Of a DNA stretch of 42,950 nucleotides, positions 1-10,636 are shown piece by piece (the first letter of the stretch is position 1; each line of letters begins with the position of its first letter). The stretch comes from Hofstenia miamia (Eukaryota; Xenacoelomorpha; Acoela; Hofsteniidae). The position numbers and the translations under genes were made by a program. The stretch lies in contig CABFPE010000558.1 in the NCBI GenBank assembly GCA_900660155.1, positions 403,433-446,382 on the forward strand, read 5' to 3'. The notes below the pieces were generated by a model that was not told the DNA's origin, did not search any database, and saw only the letters and a list, made by a program, of their open reading frames with translations.

Positions 1-32
<32 letters not shown>
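1..32. repeat. (TA)n microsatellite at the window edge
   Basis: Pure alternating TA. The sequence right after it (gacagcaggcattag...) also follows the longer (TA)n tract at 32969-33005, so this tract marks the left edge of duplicated copy A. The window may start here because an assembly broke in the repeat. Confidence 0.95.
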
Positions 33-34
<2 letters not shown>

Positions 35-1102
35 CAGCAGGCATTAGTTTTAAGGCACTTTGCATTCATGGGTAGCAGTAAATTTTGAAAATAATGGTTT
101 TTGTCCTATGAAAACACAAAAATTATGTTAATGTCTCAATATTCACATAAAAGTGGAGAGGGGTTGGGAAAGGAGTGGGGACAGTCGTCCTCCCTTTTTA
201 GCTAACAAATAAGAATATTCATGCAACTTAGTAATTATATTCTATGTTTTCCTTAACAATAACAGGCGTATTTTACACTGCTTCTTTAACATTCTTAGTA
301 AAATTTAATTGAAGAAAGGGCTTGACAAAATTTAATTAACTATGAAAAAATTTATTTTGAAAATTATTTTTATAAAATTTATCGACCATTCTACACTAAA
401 GTTCAAAAATTCAATTTTGGAATACTCTTAATGGTAAATTTTCATCATTTTCATAAGTGCTCCAAGGTAAATTTAAAATTTTTACCAAATATCCATGACA
501 GATATTATTACTTTTCATTTACATAAGCAAATTGTACAAATGAATAAAATGTTATAGATCAATGCTTTAATTACCTATGATCAACTTCTAAAGGCTAATC
601 TTTAGCACATTTTAGAAATTGTGGTGATTTCTTTGATAAAAATCTAGCAACAAAATAACAAGTTTGTTGCTCTTCTGGTGACAAATTGTAAATTCAAGTG
701 TCATCATCAAGTATTAAGAAATCACTATTATGTTTTTGCTTTCATACAGCCAGGAAGTCTCTGCCTAAATCAGAAATCAAATTATTTTGTCTGAGAAGAG
801 AGCACACTAGAAAGAGGAATTTTCATTGATCTCTTAGATGTATGCTAACCCAAATAAGTTTGTAACTTGCAAATATCACAATTTGTACTGCATCTAAACA
901 CATTGAATGAATGACTTAAATCCAAATTTCTTGTCAAAAGAGAAATTCAGAAGCTTCAGAACTCATGGAATGTTTAGTTGTGCATCAGGAAAATGTTCCC
1001 CATTAAACTTAGTCAAAAGTCTTTGAGATTTGCTCTCAGAAGGCAGAAACTTATTTTCATGACAGCAAGATATCTGTTGCTTCATGCCCTCAGTTTTGGG
1101 AT
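33..1102. repeat. Duplicated block A1, paired with 33008-34134
   Basis: Nearly collinear with 33008-34134, with scattered single-base differences and one extra 57-bp repeat in the other copy. Homology stops at about 1102, inside the string cagttttgggatcc. It is AT-rich. The right end, read on the minus strand, has short open stretches that may belong to the gag-like remnant next door. I see no intact gene in it. Confidence 0.9.
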
Positions 1103-1560
1103 CCCTCAATTTGGGTGATATAGTTGTTGATGTCATCTCCCTTCTTAAAACTCATTTCACATAGCAAGCTCTTGCACTGCTGTTTAATGTGCAACAACTT
1201 GAAGTAATCAATAATAATTGATAGTTTGATTTGGTGGTTCTATCCAACATCATATAATGGTTGCATGCTAATCCTTGCAGATAAAGTTGGAAGTGAACAA
1301 CAGCACCCTTCTGACTAATGTTGTGCTGTTTCATTATCAGTTCAAATAGAAAGAACCCTTCTTCAAACAACTCCCATAAACTTAGTGAACACTGAATTTT
1401 TACTAGCACATTCACTAACAGTTGACTCTGTTGGTAATATTGATTCATTGAAATAAGAGCAAGTTGTTGACAACTCAATTGAAGGAAGAACTACAAAGCA
1501 TGGGGTAGTAGTACTATAAACAATGGAGTGAAGTCCAAACTGACTGAGTTGAGCATACAT
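1080..1560 (-). pseudogene. Retrotransposon gag-like remnant
   Basis: On the minus strand, a 108-residue stretch (1478-1152) includes the pattern VVHFQLYLQGLACNHYMMLD. It is followed in another frame by LLHIKQQCKSLLCEMSFKKG and then DDINNYITQIEG. A hydrophobic helix, an aromatic pair and a 'GDDINNYITQIE' segment in this order resemble the capsid region of LTR-retrotransposon Gag (gypsy or copia type; such proteins often have an '..E.V.DYxTQLE..' helix). At least one frameshift breaks the reading and no zinc knuckle is visible. It lies just left of the LINE and is absent from copy B beyond about 1102. The Gag assignment rests on pattern only and is moderate to weak. Confidence 0.35.
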
Positions 1561-3004
1561 GATGTGGACAGAGTAAAAGAGGCTGTTGATGAACTTGCAT
1601 AAGTAGTCCTCAGGATCATTGTGGCTAAAGTTGGCTGCACACAGCTTGAAAAGTTGTCAACAACATTTCAGGTTACTGGTGGAGGTAGGGAGGCTCCAGC
1701 ATTCATAGGGATCATTCATGCAAATTTCTAAAAAATTGCAATACATCTGTTATATAAGTGTGAGTAATGTACTGTGTAGAGAGGGCATTGTTGTTGACAC
1801 TATCGACTTCTTCAAGAACATTAGAAACAAAAGGATTACTTGAAGTTTGTGCTGAGCATCAGCATGGGAATGAGAACCCTGCTCTACTAACTAACATAGT
1901 TCTCTGACTTGTTCTGTAGTGTCAGCATGGGCTCTAGTTGACATGAAAAGATTGGATCAATCTCATGGCCTGTGAATTTGACAGTTTAGGCAAACTAGGG
2001 GATGTACTTAATTTAATAAGCATTAGAAGTGAGCTTCAAATAATGGATTCTTCTTCATTAGGCAAAGGAGATGGGCAGAAAACAGTGGACACTCTATTTT
2101 TTGAGACGAAACAGAAATGGGAGATGAATAAGTGCTCATCATATCCATAGCTTAATGAGACAATATGGTAATTAATAAAAATTTGAGAAGAAAACAATTA
2201 AGTAACAACTTGACAAAACAATACCAAGAACAAATTAAGAAAAGTAAGAAAACCACAAAATATTCATCCAGTAATTTGGTAATTTGTCATCAGCAAAACA
2301 ATAACTCCAATTACTTCCTAAGCAAAATTTCAGTACTGTAAATTAGGTAAGAACTAGAAATAAAACCTACAACATCATAGCCAACCTTTTTGAGGGCATC
2401 TGTAAATTCAACTCAAAAAGCACATATGGAATTAGAAGGAGACAATGTGTGAAAAAAGATCAACAACAACAAATAAGACAATAGCATACATGAAATAAAC
2501 AGTATTTAAAAAAATTTTATTAGGGTTGTGATCTTTAAATACAGTTGGGAAATATTGCCAAGTCCCACTAAGAAAGATCCTCAAAAATTTGAGAAATAAT
2601 AAAAAATAATGAAAAGACTAATATATGAAGAGGGTGGAAAAAATCCTTCTCAAGCCAAATAGGAGCATGAAGATTGTCTTTTCAATGCAAATGCTCTTCT
2701 AATGAATCATTATAAATAATTTGCATATTCAATATACATGAGCCTTGTATAGTGAAAAAAATTAGTACTGAACAGCACTGCATGAACAAAAGCTCTCACT
2801 GACCTTATGTATTGTTAGAAACACTGAACCACGCAATATTTTGTAAATACAGAAATATATTACATTTTAGAAACTTCTTTAATCATGAAGGACTCATAAA
2901 ATTCTTAGAAAATTTTCAATGCTTTCACTATTACATTTTCTTGCAGTTTGAGATTTCAGTGTTCCAGGTGGAAAACAAAACATTAGAATGAAAGAAATTT
3001 ATGG
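1561..3004. other. Copy-A-specific spacer, no gene recognised
   Basis: AT-rich sequence missing from copy B, where only about 540 bp (34135-34674) separate the equivalent flanks. Short ORFs such as 1965-2150 show no recognisable domain. CpG is rare here. It may be the rest of the gag-like element that ends near 1080 plus unrelated noncoding DNA. Confidence 0.6.
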
Positions 3005-3428
3005 ACTAATCAAAACATATTCCTAAAACAATAAAACAATGAATAGAATATTAGGACCTGCACAATATTAATGAACAGTCAACTCAGATATATTTTATAT
3101 AATTTATAAAAATGGCAATTTGTCAGCATGCATCAGTGTACCAACTTTGTCTTCAGATTTAAACTGATTAAGAAGTTAACTTCCAGGAATTATCAGTTAA
3201 TTTTGAGAATGATAATCACTGTAGACGTACTTATTGCTCTCAATAGCAACAGTGCTTTCTTTGAAATCATAATGTAAAAGAACTGTCCTATAAGTAAGTA
3301 ATTTATTGACTCATAACAGCAGATAATATGTAATACAAATACAAATACTGAGTCCATTTGTTTACAAAATCAACTAATTAAATTTAGAAGTACAAATCCT
3401 CCTATTTGGGGTTTGATTTGCTACTACT
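3005..3428 (-). mobile_element. LINE 3' untranslated region or flank, copy A
   Basis: Collinear with 34675-35095 in copy B. It lies directly downstream (minus-strand sense) of the LINE ORF2 stop codon at 3429-3431. No poly-A tail (poly-T on this strand) is visible where homology ends near 3005, so the true LINE end is not certain. Confidence 0.5.
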
Positions 3429-3876
3429 TTAGGTAAATAGTTCTAGTGATCTATGCACAGAATAACATACAGTTCTGATATCCATAACATCTTCATTGTA
3501 CATTGAGTTCAGATCAGCTGCATTTGTTCTAACTGCGTCTGTTATATTTACAGTGAAGGGACACGAAGAAATGATATGATTTTCGTCTTGAACACTGGCT
3601 CTGAAGAAACATGTCCTCTGATCTCTTTCAATTTGAGACCACCATCAGGTTTCTACTCAGTGACAGTGGGATGACAGTCTCAGTCGAGTATTGCTTATCC
3701 GTACGTATTCAGGAATGTCATTGCGAGTGTAAAGAACATGATGGCAAAGGTTCGGATTTATATTAACGTAATCCCTATACTGTGTTGTATCACATGATCG
3801 TATTCTTTGGATAAGAGCTTGTCTGCTATTTTCCATGGACGAGTTAACAGATCAACAAAGGTCATAAGCAAGTAAG
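3429..3876 (-). pseudogene. LINE ORF2 C-terminal segment, copy A
   Basis: Reading the minus strand gives WSQIERDQRTCFFRASVQDE then NHIISSCPFTVNITDAVRTN, ending at the stop at 3429-3431. The Cys...His...Cys arrangement (TCFFR..., ENHIISSCPF) resembles the C-terminal zinc-binding motif common downstream of the RT in APE-type non-LTR elements. An in-frame TGA lies just upstream, where copy B has GGA. In turn, copy B has lost one T nearby and is frameshifted where this copy is open. The segment is cut off from the RT part by unrelated sequence at 3877-4907. Confidence 0.7.
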
Positions 3877-3877
3877 N
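3877..3877. other. Ambiguous base N at a homology breakpoint
   Basis: The only non-ACGT symbol I noticed. It sits exactly where homology with copy B stops (B continues from about 35583), so it may mark an assembly join. Confidence 0.9.
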
Positions 3878-3904
3878 GTAAAATCTTGGCCCACTCTCAG
3901 CTGT

Positions 3905-3907
<3 letters not shown>

Positions 3908-3938
<31 letters not shown>
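3908..3938. repeat. (TA)n microsatellite
   Basis: About 15 TA units, 30 bp after the ambiguous base, inside the non-homologous patch of copy A. Confidence 0.95.
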
Positions 3939-3939
<1 letters not shown>

Positions 3940-4268
3940 CTGAAATTGAGTCTCAAAATTGCATTCAATAAGAATAAAAACTGAAGTTGAAACAAATTAT
4001 TTATTTTGTTTTCAGATATTCAATTAATTTCCTGATTATTGGGTAAAGAAATTGTAAATCCGTAGAACGATCTCGTGAAAACTCACTAGGACAATATGTT
4101 CTTGATCTTGATGGCTTGGGCATTCTCATTTTTAACCATTCCAAGATTAAAGTAAAACTATTAGATCTTTTATTGGAAAGAGAAATTATGAAAATTCTGT
4201 TATAATTAATTAAATTTTGAATGAATGAAATACCTTCTTTTTATACATATATAATTTTCTTATTTTAG

Positions 4269-4368
4269 GGGCGGGGCGGTTTTTCAAGATGAAGAGAAAT
4301 TCCGCAAATATGGAACGAAGCTACGTTGTGGAAAACAGACTCAAACAAATGAAATATATGAAATATGA
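4269..4368 (+). CDS. Possible terminal exon, unrecognised
   Basis: A pyrimidine-rich tract and TTTTAG at 4263-4268 precede an unusually GC-rich start (GGGCGGGGCGG). With one base of a split codon, the frame reads GGAVFQDEEKFRKYGTKLRC and then 12 more residues to a TGA at 4366-4368. The composition is charged and plausible for a protein end, unlike the rest of this patch. A different frame from ATG 4289 gives a 120-residue hydrophobic ORF to 4651, which I consider less likely because it runs into simple repeat. No family is recognised and no upstream exon was found. It could be chance. Confidence 0.22.
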
Positions 4369-4651
4369 ATATATGATAAACGAGTCGTTGTTTAAAATCT
4401 TATTAACATTTATATATATTTGTCTTTTCTATGTGACAACAAATAACTTTAAATATAATCATGATTATGTTACGCATTTGTTCTGTACATTGCTTCAAAA
4501 TTACATTTTAGATTTTTGGGGACTTCTTAAAATTTTTTGCATTTTTATTTTAAGAGTATTGGAACTTCTTGGAAATTTCAAATTTCAAGATTACTCGACG
4601 AAAAATTTAAGAAACTTCCAAGAAGAATATTTGAGGATTTTATATACTTAG

Positions 4652-4907
4652 AATTTCTTGGAAATTTCTTTCAAGATTCTTAGAAAATCTTAAAAATTTC
4701 TTGCCAAGTTCTTGCAAGTTTTTTTCCAAGAATATCTAAGAAACTTCCAAGAACTTTTCAAGATTTTTCCTGATTCTTGGATTTCTTGAAAATTTCTTTC
4801 AAGATTCTTGGAATTTCTTGGAAATTTCTTGCCAAGTTCTTGCAAGTTTTTTCAAAGAAAAATCTAAGAAATTTCCAAGAACTTATCAAGATTTTCCACT
4901 TTTGATG
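4652..4907. repeat. Two tandem ~128-bp units with internal inverted motifs
   Basis: The block around ttgccaagttcttgcaag occurs at 4701 and again at 4829, a 128-bp period. Each unit mixes 'ttcttggaaattt' with its complement 'aaatttccaagaa', so each can fold on itself. The array ends exactly where LINE homology resumes at 4908. Confidence 0.8.
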
Positions 4908-5892
4908 GCCATCATCATGAGAATGTGGAGGTTTCTTAGGAATGAATCGAGTAGTGATCAGTTTTTGACAAGTAAGATTAACCTATCCACAAAAACTATA
5001 AACAGGATACAGGACGTTGGTGAGCCTTGTTTAACTCCAAGAGAAGCACAAATCATCAAGGACCCTAGCATGAATAGAGTGTTTGAATATATTGTCCAAA
5101 TCAGATGTAGCAGCTTCTTCCTGCATCCGATTGAGAGTAAGATTTCAAGTATATTATTCTGAGGTACTTTATCATAAGCCTTCTGGTAATCGACGAAAAC
5201 TATAAACAGTTTAGATTTAGTTCTCTTTGCATAGTCAATAAGAAGCCTTATTGTCAATATTTGCTCAATGCATCCTTTTCCTTTTTGGCACCAGTTTGCT
5301 CATTTTGGGTTTGATACCATAGGGATAATTGGTTGGAAACAAGGGATTCAAGAATTTTAGCCATCACGTCACAGACACTAATTCCTCTGTAATTTGAGGG
5401 GTCGAATTGTTCACATTTTTTGAAGATCATAGATAATTGAAAAATACACCAGTTCATTGGCCAAATGCACAAAATAAATATAATGTGGAACAAAATTGTC
5501 AGTTGGATCAGCATGCTCATAGGTAGGTATCTGAAAAGGCCGGGATACACACTGTCTAGACCAGTGGCTTTATTCTTCATCTGTCTAGCAATGCATGTTG
5601 TTTCATCAGGAGTGAAATCGTCATTGAGAATTGGAAGGGAAGGCGCTGTCTTGCAATCAAAATTATTCACCTCAATTTGATTGGCAGGATTTAGAAGCTC
5701 TTCACAGTGGTTTCTAAAAATTACATCGTCAGGGCTGTCCAATGATGATTCCGCAATCTCTCCTTTCCAATTAATGGCTTTCCATAGTGTTCTATCGTCA
5801 TGATTGTTGCAAATATAGGTCCATCTTGATTCTCTGGGAGCTCGCTGGGGGTGTCCCCAATGTTGGGTGTTCTTGGAATCAAGGGCTACCAT
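4908..5892 (-). pseudogene. LINE reverse transcriptase segment, copy A
   Basis: Read on the minus strand. The frame 5892-5254 holds the linker and early RT motifs, including FTPDETTCIARQMKNKATGL (thumb-side start) and PSNYRGISVCDVMAKILESL. It ends ...QTGAKKEKDALSKY at a frameshift. The frame 5257-4958 continues with LFIVFVDYQKAYDKVPQ (RT motif A) and GVKQGSPTSCILFIVF (motif B). The MMDD catalytic block present in copy B is missing because sequence left of 4908 is unrelated. The element cannot encode an active enzyme. The RT motifs are of the APE-type non-LTR kind; I do not assign a clade. Confidence 0.85.
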
Positions 5893-5910
5893 CTTAATAT
5901 TTTCGGCTAC

Positions 5911-6565
5911 CTATTCTACTATGCCGTCTATATCGATTGCCCTGATGCCCACGGCATCAATTTCAATTCTCTTGACTTCTAAAGATTCAGAAAAGTCACA
6001 AGTGTTGATCGGATTAGGCCATGGACATTTCCGTTCTTGAGATGGAAAACTGTATTCCCCAAGCACCATAGATCGTTTTGAGAGCTGTTTAGAGTGGATA
6101 CCAAAGGTAAAGGAAGGAACTTGAAAACAAACATTTAGCAATGCATGGTCTGAAGGTACGTGTTCTGACCTGATTTAAAATTTAGAAATAAACTTCCAAA
6201 AATTCTGAGAAGCAATTGTGTAATCGACAGTTGTTATCCACCTTCTTTTCTTCCTAAACGTTAAAGCAGAATCAAAGTCATTTAAGCCATTCAAGATCAC
6301 GCTGTCAGATTGTTTACAAATGTTAAGGAGATTTCTTCCCCTAGCATTAATCAATGTATCAGGAGATTCTCTATAATGACCTTCATTTTTGTTGAGTAAT
6401 GTAGATGTGCTTGAGCTTATGCGACTGTTAAAATCGCCAACAACTATTAGCCCTCCAGGGTATCTTTCCTCCATCTTTCTTGTGAGAACAGTAATTTTGT
6501 TTGGGTCAAAGTACAGAGAATCAGATGGAGGAATGTAATATCCGGCAATCCATAGCTTGGGTGCC
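5911..6565 (-). pseudogene. LINE endonuclease segment, internal duplicate, copy A
   Basis: This is the downstream unit of an internal tandem duplication of about 615-620 bp, the other being about 6566-7170. It contains AGYYIPPSDSLYFDPNKITV, LIVVGDFNSR (the GDFN motif of AP-like endonucleases), INARGRNLL and TTVDYTIAS. The SDHALLNVCF end lies in another frame at 6141-5911. Near 6560 the endonuclease sequence is fused to the segment that should follow it (KLMPLAPKLW...), which marks the duplication junction. The duplication is absent from copy B. Confidence 0.85.
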
Positions 6566-7440
6566 AATGGCATCAATTTCAATTCTCTTGACATCTAAAG
6601 ATTCAGAAAAGTCACAAGTGTTGATCTGATTAGGCCATGGACATTTCCGTTCTTGAGATGGAGAACCGTATTCCCCAAGCACACCATAGATTGTTTTGAG
6701 AGCTGTTTAGAGCGGATACCAAAGGTAAAGGCAGGAACTTGAAAACAAACATTTAGCAATGCATGGTCTGAAGGTGCGTGTTCTGACCTGATTTAAAATT
6801 TAGAAATAAACTTCCAAAAATTCTGAGAAGCAATTGTGTAATCGACAGTTGTTATCCACCTTCTTTTCTTCCTAAACGTTAAAGCAGAATCAAAGTCATT
6901 TAAGCCATTCAAGATCACGCTGTCAGATTGTTTACAAATGTTAAGGAGATTTCTTCCCCTAGCATTAATCAATGTATCAGGAGATTCTCTATAATGACCT
7001 TCATTTTTGTTGAGTAAAGTAGATGCGCTTGAGCTTATGCGACTGTTAAAATCGCCAACAACTATTAGCCCTCCAGGGTATCTTTCCTCCATCTTTCTTG
7101 CGAGAACACTAATATTGTTTGGGTCAAAGTACAGGGAATCAGATGGAGGAATGTAATATCCGGCAATCCATAGCTTGGGGCAGAAACTAAAACGCATCCA
7201 GATTTGATCACAAGTGTTTATCTCAATTTCCATGATGTATGGGACAAGTGCCTGTCTAACTAACGCAACACATCCACTGTGGTGCCTAGTTCCATTTATC
7301 GTTAAATTTCTAACAGTATAAATCCAGGTACTAATAATTGGCGAGGGTTTCTTATTTCAAACAAGAAAACAATGTCATAAATCAACAGTTTCTTCAGAAA
7401 AGCACTATCAGATAATTTATTACACAGTCCATTGATGACG
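6566..7440 (-). pseudogene. LINE endonuclease domain, outer copy, copy A
   Basis: The 146-residue frame 7233-6793 reads from FCPKLWIAGYYIPP through LIVVGDFNSRISSS, NLLNICKQSDSVILNGLN and TTVDYTIASQNFWKF. This matches the exonuclease/endonuclease/phosphatase fold used by APE-type LINEs to nick target DNA. The N-terminal part (7440-7234) matches copy B but is broken by small indels. The GDFN motif is kept here, while copy B has lost the bases just before it. No ORF1 is visible upstream (right). Confidence 0.85.
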
Positions 7441-7800
7441 CTAAACACAATTCGGATTTAGTGCTATCAGTCATACATACAGTTTATTAATTGTAAGGCA
7501 TTATTTTCCAAATGAGGTCTAAGGAAGCCCTAAAAGCCTTCTTTTCGAACTCTAAATTCGCAATCAGTTCTAAGGTGATTGTACCCAAAATTAGGTCTGG
7601 GTATACAGCATTTATACAGTTTTTATAAATTTTGTTTTGCACACAAACATTTTTTCATTTGATAATTTTTTTTGAGAGCTTTACATCTTAATTAATTTGC
7701 AAAATTTCAATACATTTTTTTTAATCTTGGTGTGTTGTATGGAATATAGATCTACAGAACCACACATTTTTTATTCCCACCAATTAGTGGTCTTTTATCA
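7441..7800. other. Duplicated flank right of the LINE
   Basis: Collinear with about 38076-38427. On the minus strand this is where a LINE 5' UTR or ORF1 would lie, but I see no long reading frame. The LINE 5' boundary is not defined by any repeat. Confidence 0.6.
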
Positions 7801-8297
7801 GGTAGGTTTTTAATGTCGTCACTTAGAAACTTTGACAATTCATTAATGTTGTAATTTTTTAATGTCGCAGTTTTTTAACATTGTAGTTTTCTAATGTCGA
7901 ACTTTTTAATGTTATTACTTATTAATGTCGTATTTTTTTAATGTTGTAAATGTAATTCATTAAATATATTTAACTTGGGTTAGGGCTTTGGTCTATAAAA
8001 TAATGAAAAAATAATATGATTTTTGTAAGGGTTTAGGTTTAGGAAAATTTACTTGGGACTTGGGTGTTGTGCTTAGATTTACAAAATAATAAAGAAATGA
8101 GGTTTTGAGTTAGGTTTAAGAAGACTAATTTGCAACAATAACAATTAAAAAGGACGACATTAAAAAATTACGATACTAATAAACTACAACATTAAAAAAT
8201 TGTGACATTAATATTCTACGACATTAAAAAATTACCACAATAAAATATGACATTAAAAAATTAAGACATTAAAAAATTCGACACTAGAAATCCTACC
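7801..8297. mobile_element. Non-autonomous terminal-inverted-repeat (MITE/foldback-like) element, copy A
   Basis: It starts GGTAGGTTTTTAATGTCG and ends, read in reverse complement, GGTAGGATTTCTAGTGTCG. The left arm repeats variants of TTTTTAATGTCG at least five times. The right arm carries the complementary CGACATTAAAAA about six times, so the arms form long imperfect inverted repeats around a ~200-bp core. The core has two related halves (ttaggg..ataaaataatga / cttgggtg..caaaataataaag). No coding potential and no clear target-site duplication were seen. The same element sits at 38428-38921. Confidence 0.75.
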
Positions 8298-10102
8298 CTT
8301 TTTTCTATACTAGTTGAGAAGCATGTAATTTGATCCCAGTCCCCCACAACTATTTTAAGTAACGTCAAAATTACAAAGATATTATAATTGTTGTTGATCT
8401 TTTAAATACACTATAAAAAAAATATTTGCAAAAAGCAATTTTTGCTCGAAATCTCGATTCAAAATTCAATTGCTAATTTGAGAAAATTGTTTTTTCAAGT
8501 TTTCATTTTGTAATGCAAAATAGCATTTGAAGTGAAAATTTCTTCTTGTACGAAGTCATTTGTTCCATCTCTATATCCTAATTAATGTTTTCTTTCAGAT
8601 TTTATTGACAGCCAAAATTTTCCTTCAAGCTATAAATTTTAATTTGAAAGAAATTGTAAACAATTTTAAGCTTAAGTTGGAGACAATTCCATTACAATAT
8701 TATACATGACAACATAGTGCAATATAATTTCAAATTAGTACTGGCTATGTTCCAATTGTTGCTTTATGGCATCATTAATTTAAGCATAAATAAATGAATA
8801 GTTTTTAGTGTAAACAAGGCAAAGATTCCAAGTTTTCGTGCATTAATACTGCAAAGGGTAATGATTTAGTATATAATTATATTTATCTGATTCTGTATTT
8901 TGCGGACTGCAAGGGACACCGGATTATAAGACTCAGTATCAATGAGCTGACCTTCTTCTTTTATAAAACGCACCCATTATGAGGTGCAGTTATTAACAAT
9001 AAATTCCAATTTTACACGAAAAAATGCACTTAACTTTTTCAATAATATTTCAATGAATCTATCAAATTTATCAGTTCTTGCGTCAGAATTTAACAATAAG
9101 GGGATAGCAAAATCAAGTAATCCAATAAACTGTTTATACATAAGGTACACCAGAAGATTAAGCGCATTACCGTTTATTTTAAATTATTGGGATTTTTGTG
9201 CGTCTTTTATCCCGTAAAATACAGAAATTTCAATAAATATTCACAATTAAGTGCGGATGTTTTGTGGAAATAACCTAGATTTTTTAGGAAATGCACACAA
9301 GAGTTTTTAAGTTTAACACTTTGAATTAAACGAATTTGTTGCAAGTATACTGTAAGCAAACATGCACTTAGATTAGTAATTGCATTTAGTAGAATTCTAA
9401 ATCTAATTTGAACAGGAAATTGCAATTAGATAATGAAATTAATTCCTTAATGTCTTTTGCAGAAGAAACTGTTCAATTAAATATAGCTGGTCAAAGAATG
9501 TAGTATTTTTACTTTAAACAAATATTGCATTAAAGCAATCAAACTTAGATGAACTGAAAATTTGCTTCACAGATAGCACAGAGTGCAAAATTTAGCTCCA
9601 ATTAAACCCTGCAAGCCTTGTGTTCATCACATCTAATTTAATTCAGCACCAACTATTATCGACACTGTGGAGATCCATTATTTATGAAGGTTCTTACATA
9701 TGCATATTCAGAAAACATCAACTACTAAAAATACCTATTATAAGTCTACACCAAAACAGTTCCTGAAAATATTATACATAGAAGTGGCAGGGAGGGCGTA
9801 CTGGCCACCATATTGATATCTAGCACCAGGCTTCTATTTTTACAATGACGCCACTGATGCCAACTAGCTCTATTTTAGGCCCATTGAGATGATCCTTTCC
9901 AAAAACACAGATTTTAATTTTTTTCGTTTGCAGACCAACTTTGATAATGTTACAAACAAACTGAAATTGCAAAGCCAAAACTGAAAACAATTAGAATCAT
10001 GTCTGGTTAATAATAATCGGGCCTGAGTGAGCTTAATAACAATTGTGAAATTTAGTTTTGGTCAATAATTAGAAATTAATTTGTAAAATATTTGAATTTT
10101 AG
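8298..10102. other. Duplicated noncoding stretch, probable intron upstream of the TSP1 exon
   Basis: About 98-99% identical to the matching part of copy B by eye. It contains a 77-codon ORF at 8984-9217 that is open in both copies with one amino-acid change, but high identity of the surrounding noncoding DNA means this openness is no evidence of function. The right end (ATTTGAATTTTAG, 10090-10102) is a good splice acceptor. No further exon was recognised. Confidence 0.6.
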
Positions 10103-10602
10103 TTGATTGCCAATCTAAGTGGGATGCATTTGAGCGATGTGATCCAGATCAACACATCCGCCGTGGAAAACATAGATATCGACCAGCTTTATATGGTGGA
10201 AGTGACTGCAGTGATCTTGATGAAGTAGAAATCAAATCTTGTGTTCTGACATCAAAATTTTTTATTTACAATATTTCACAAATTTCTGGCGTCAATTTCA
10301 GCCTGAGAAAATATCAATCTCCTTGCCATTCTCGATTAAAGTATTGGTTAAAAAATGGTGAAATATATAACATAATTGCTTGTAATGAAGGTGTTGCATA
10401 TACTTGCTTATCTCGAAGCAGCAGCAGATCACTTTCAGCAACCACTCCATATGATTTCATTGATGGCGAACTTGTCCAAATGTATAAACCTAATGAAACC
10501 GAGTCATGCTATTTTACTCTGAATTGTCATCAAGAAATCGACAATGGGGAAATTACACAAAGCATTGTTCTTAATGGAAGCTGTTTTACATTTGTGCAAT
10601 AG
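10103..10602 (+). CDS. Terminal exon with a thrombospondin type-1 (TSP1) module, copy A
   Basis: The exon follows a TTTTAG acceptor and reads, after two bases of a split codon, 165 residues to TAG at 10600-10602. Residues 1-46 fit a TSP1 repeat: DCQSKWDAFERCDPD, a basic RRGKHRYRP strand, YGGSDCSDL and EIKSC. This is the C-x-W..C..R.R..GG..C..C pattern of extracellular adhesion and complement-like proteins. About 120 residues follow with six more cysteines and several N-x-S/T sites (NIS, NFS, NET, NGS), expected of a secreted or surface protein. The C-terminal part matches no family I know. The acceptor is phase 1, usual for TSP1 exons. The gene continues upstream, outside what I can trace. 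Copy B differs by about six bases in 500 and is also open. Confidence 0.7.
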
Positions 10603-10636
10603 CTTGTTTTTTGACTTCCGCATTAAATCCATAAGT

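Noticed and set aside
4818..5680. Plus-strand ORFs over LINE copy A (and 35862-36420 in copy B)
   Set aside because: They are antisense to clear RT motifs on the minus strand.
7970..8120. Telomere-like gttaggg / gtttaggtttagg strings
   Set aside because: Only two or three irregular units inside the core of the foldback element.
8984..9217. 77-codon ORF open in both copies
   Set aside because: The surrounding noncoding DNA is equally identical, so openness in both copies carries no information. No domain or splice context.
9950..10010. Possible small exon after TTTCGTTTGCAG at about 9932
   Set aside because: It has a good acceptor, but the frame stops after 16 codons with no donor before it.
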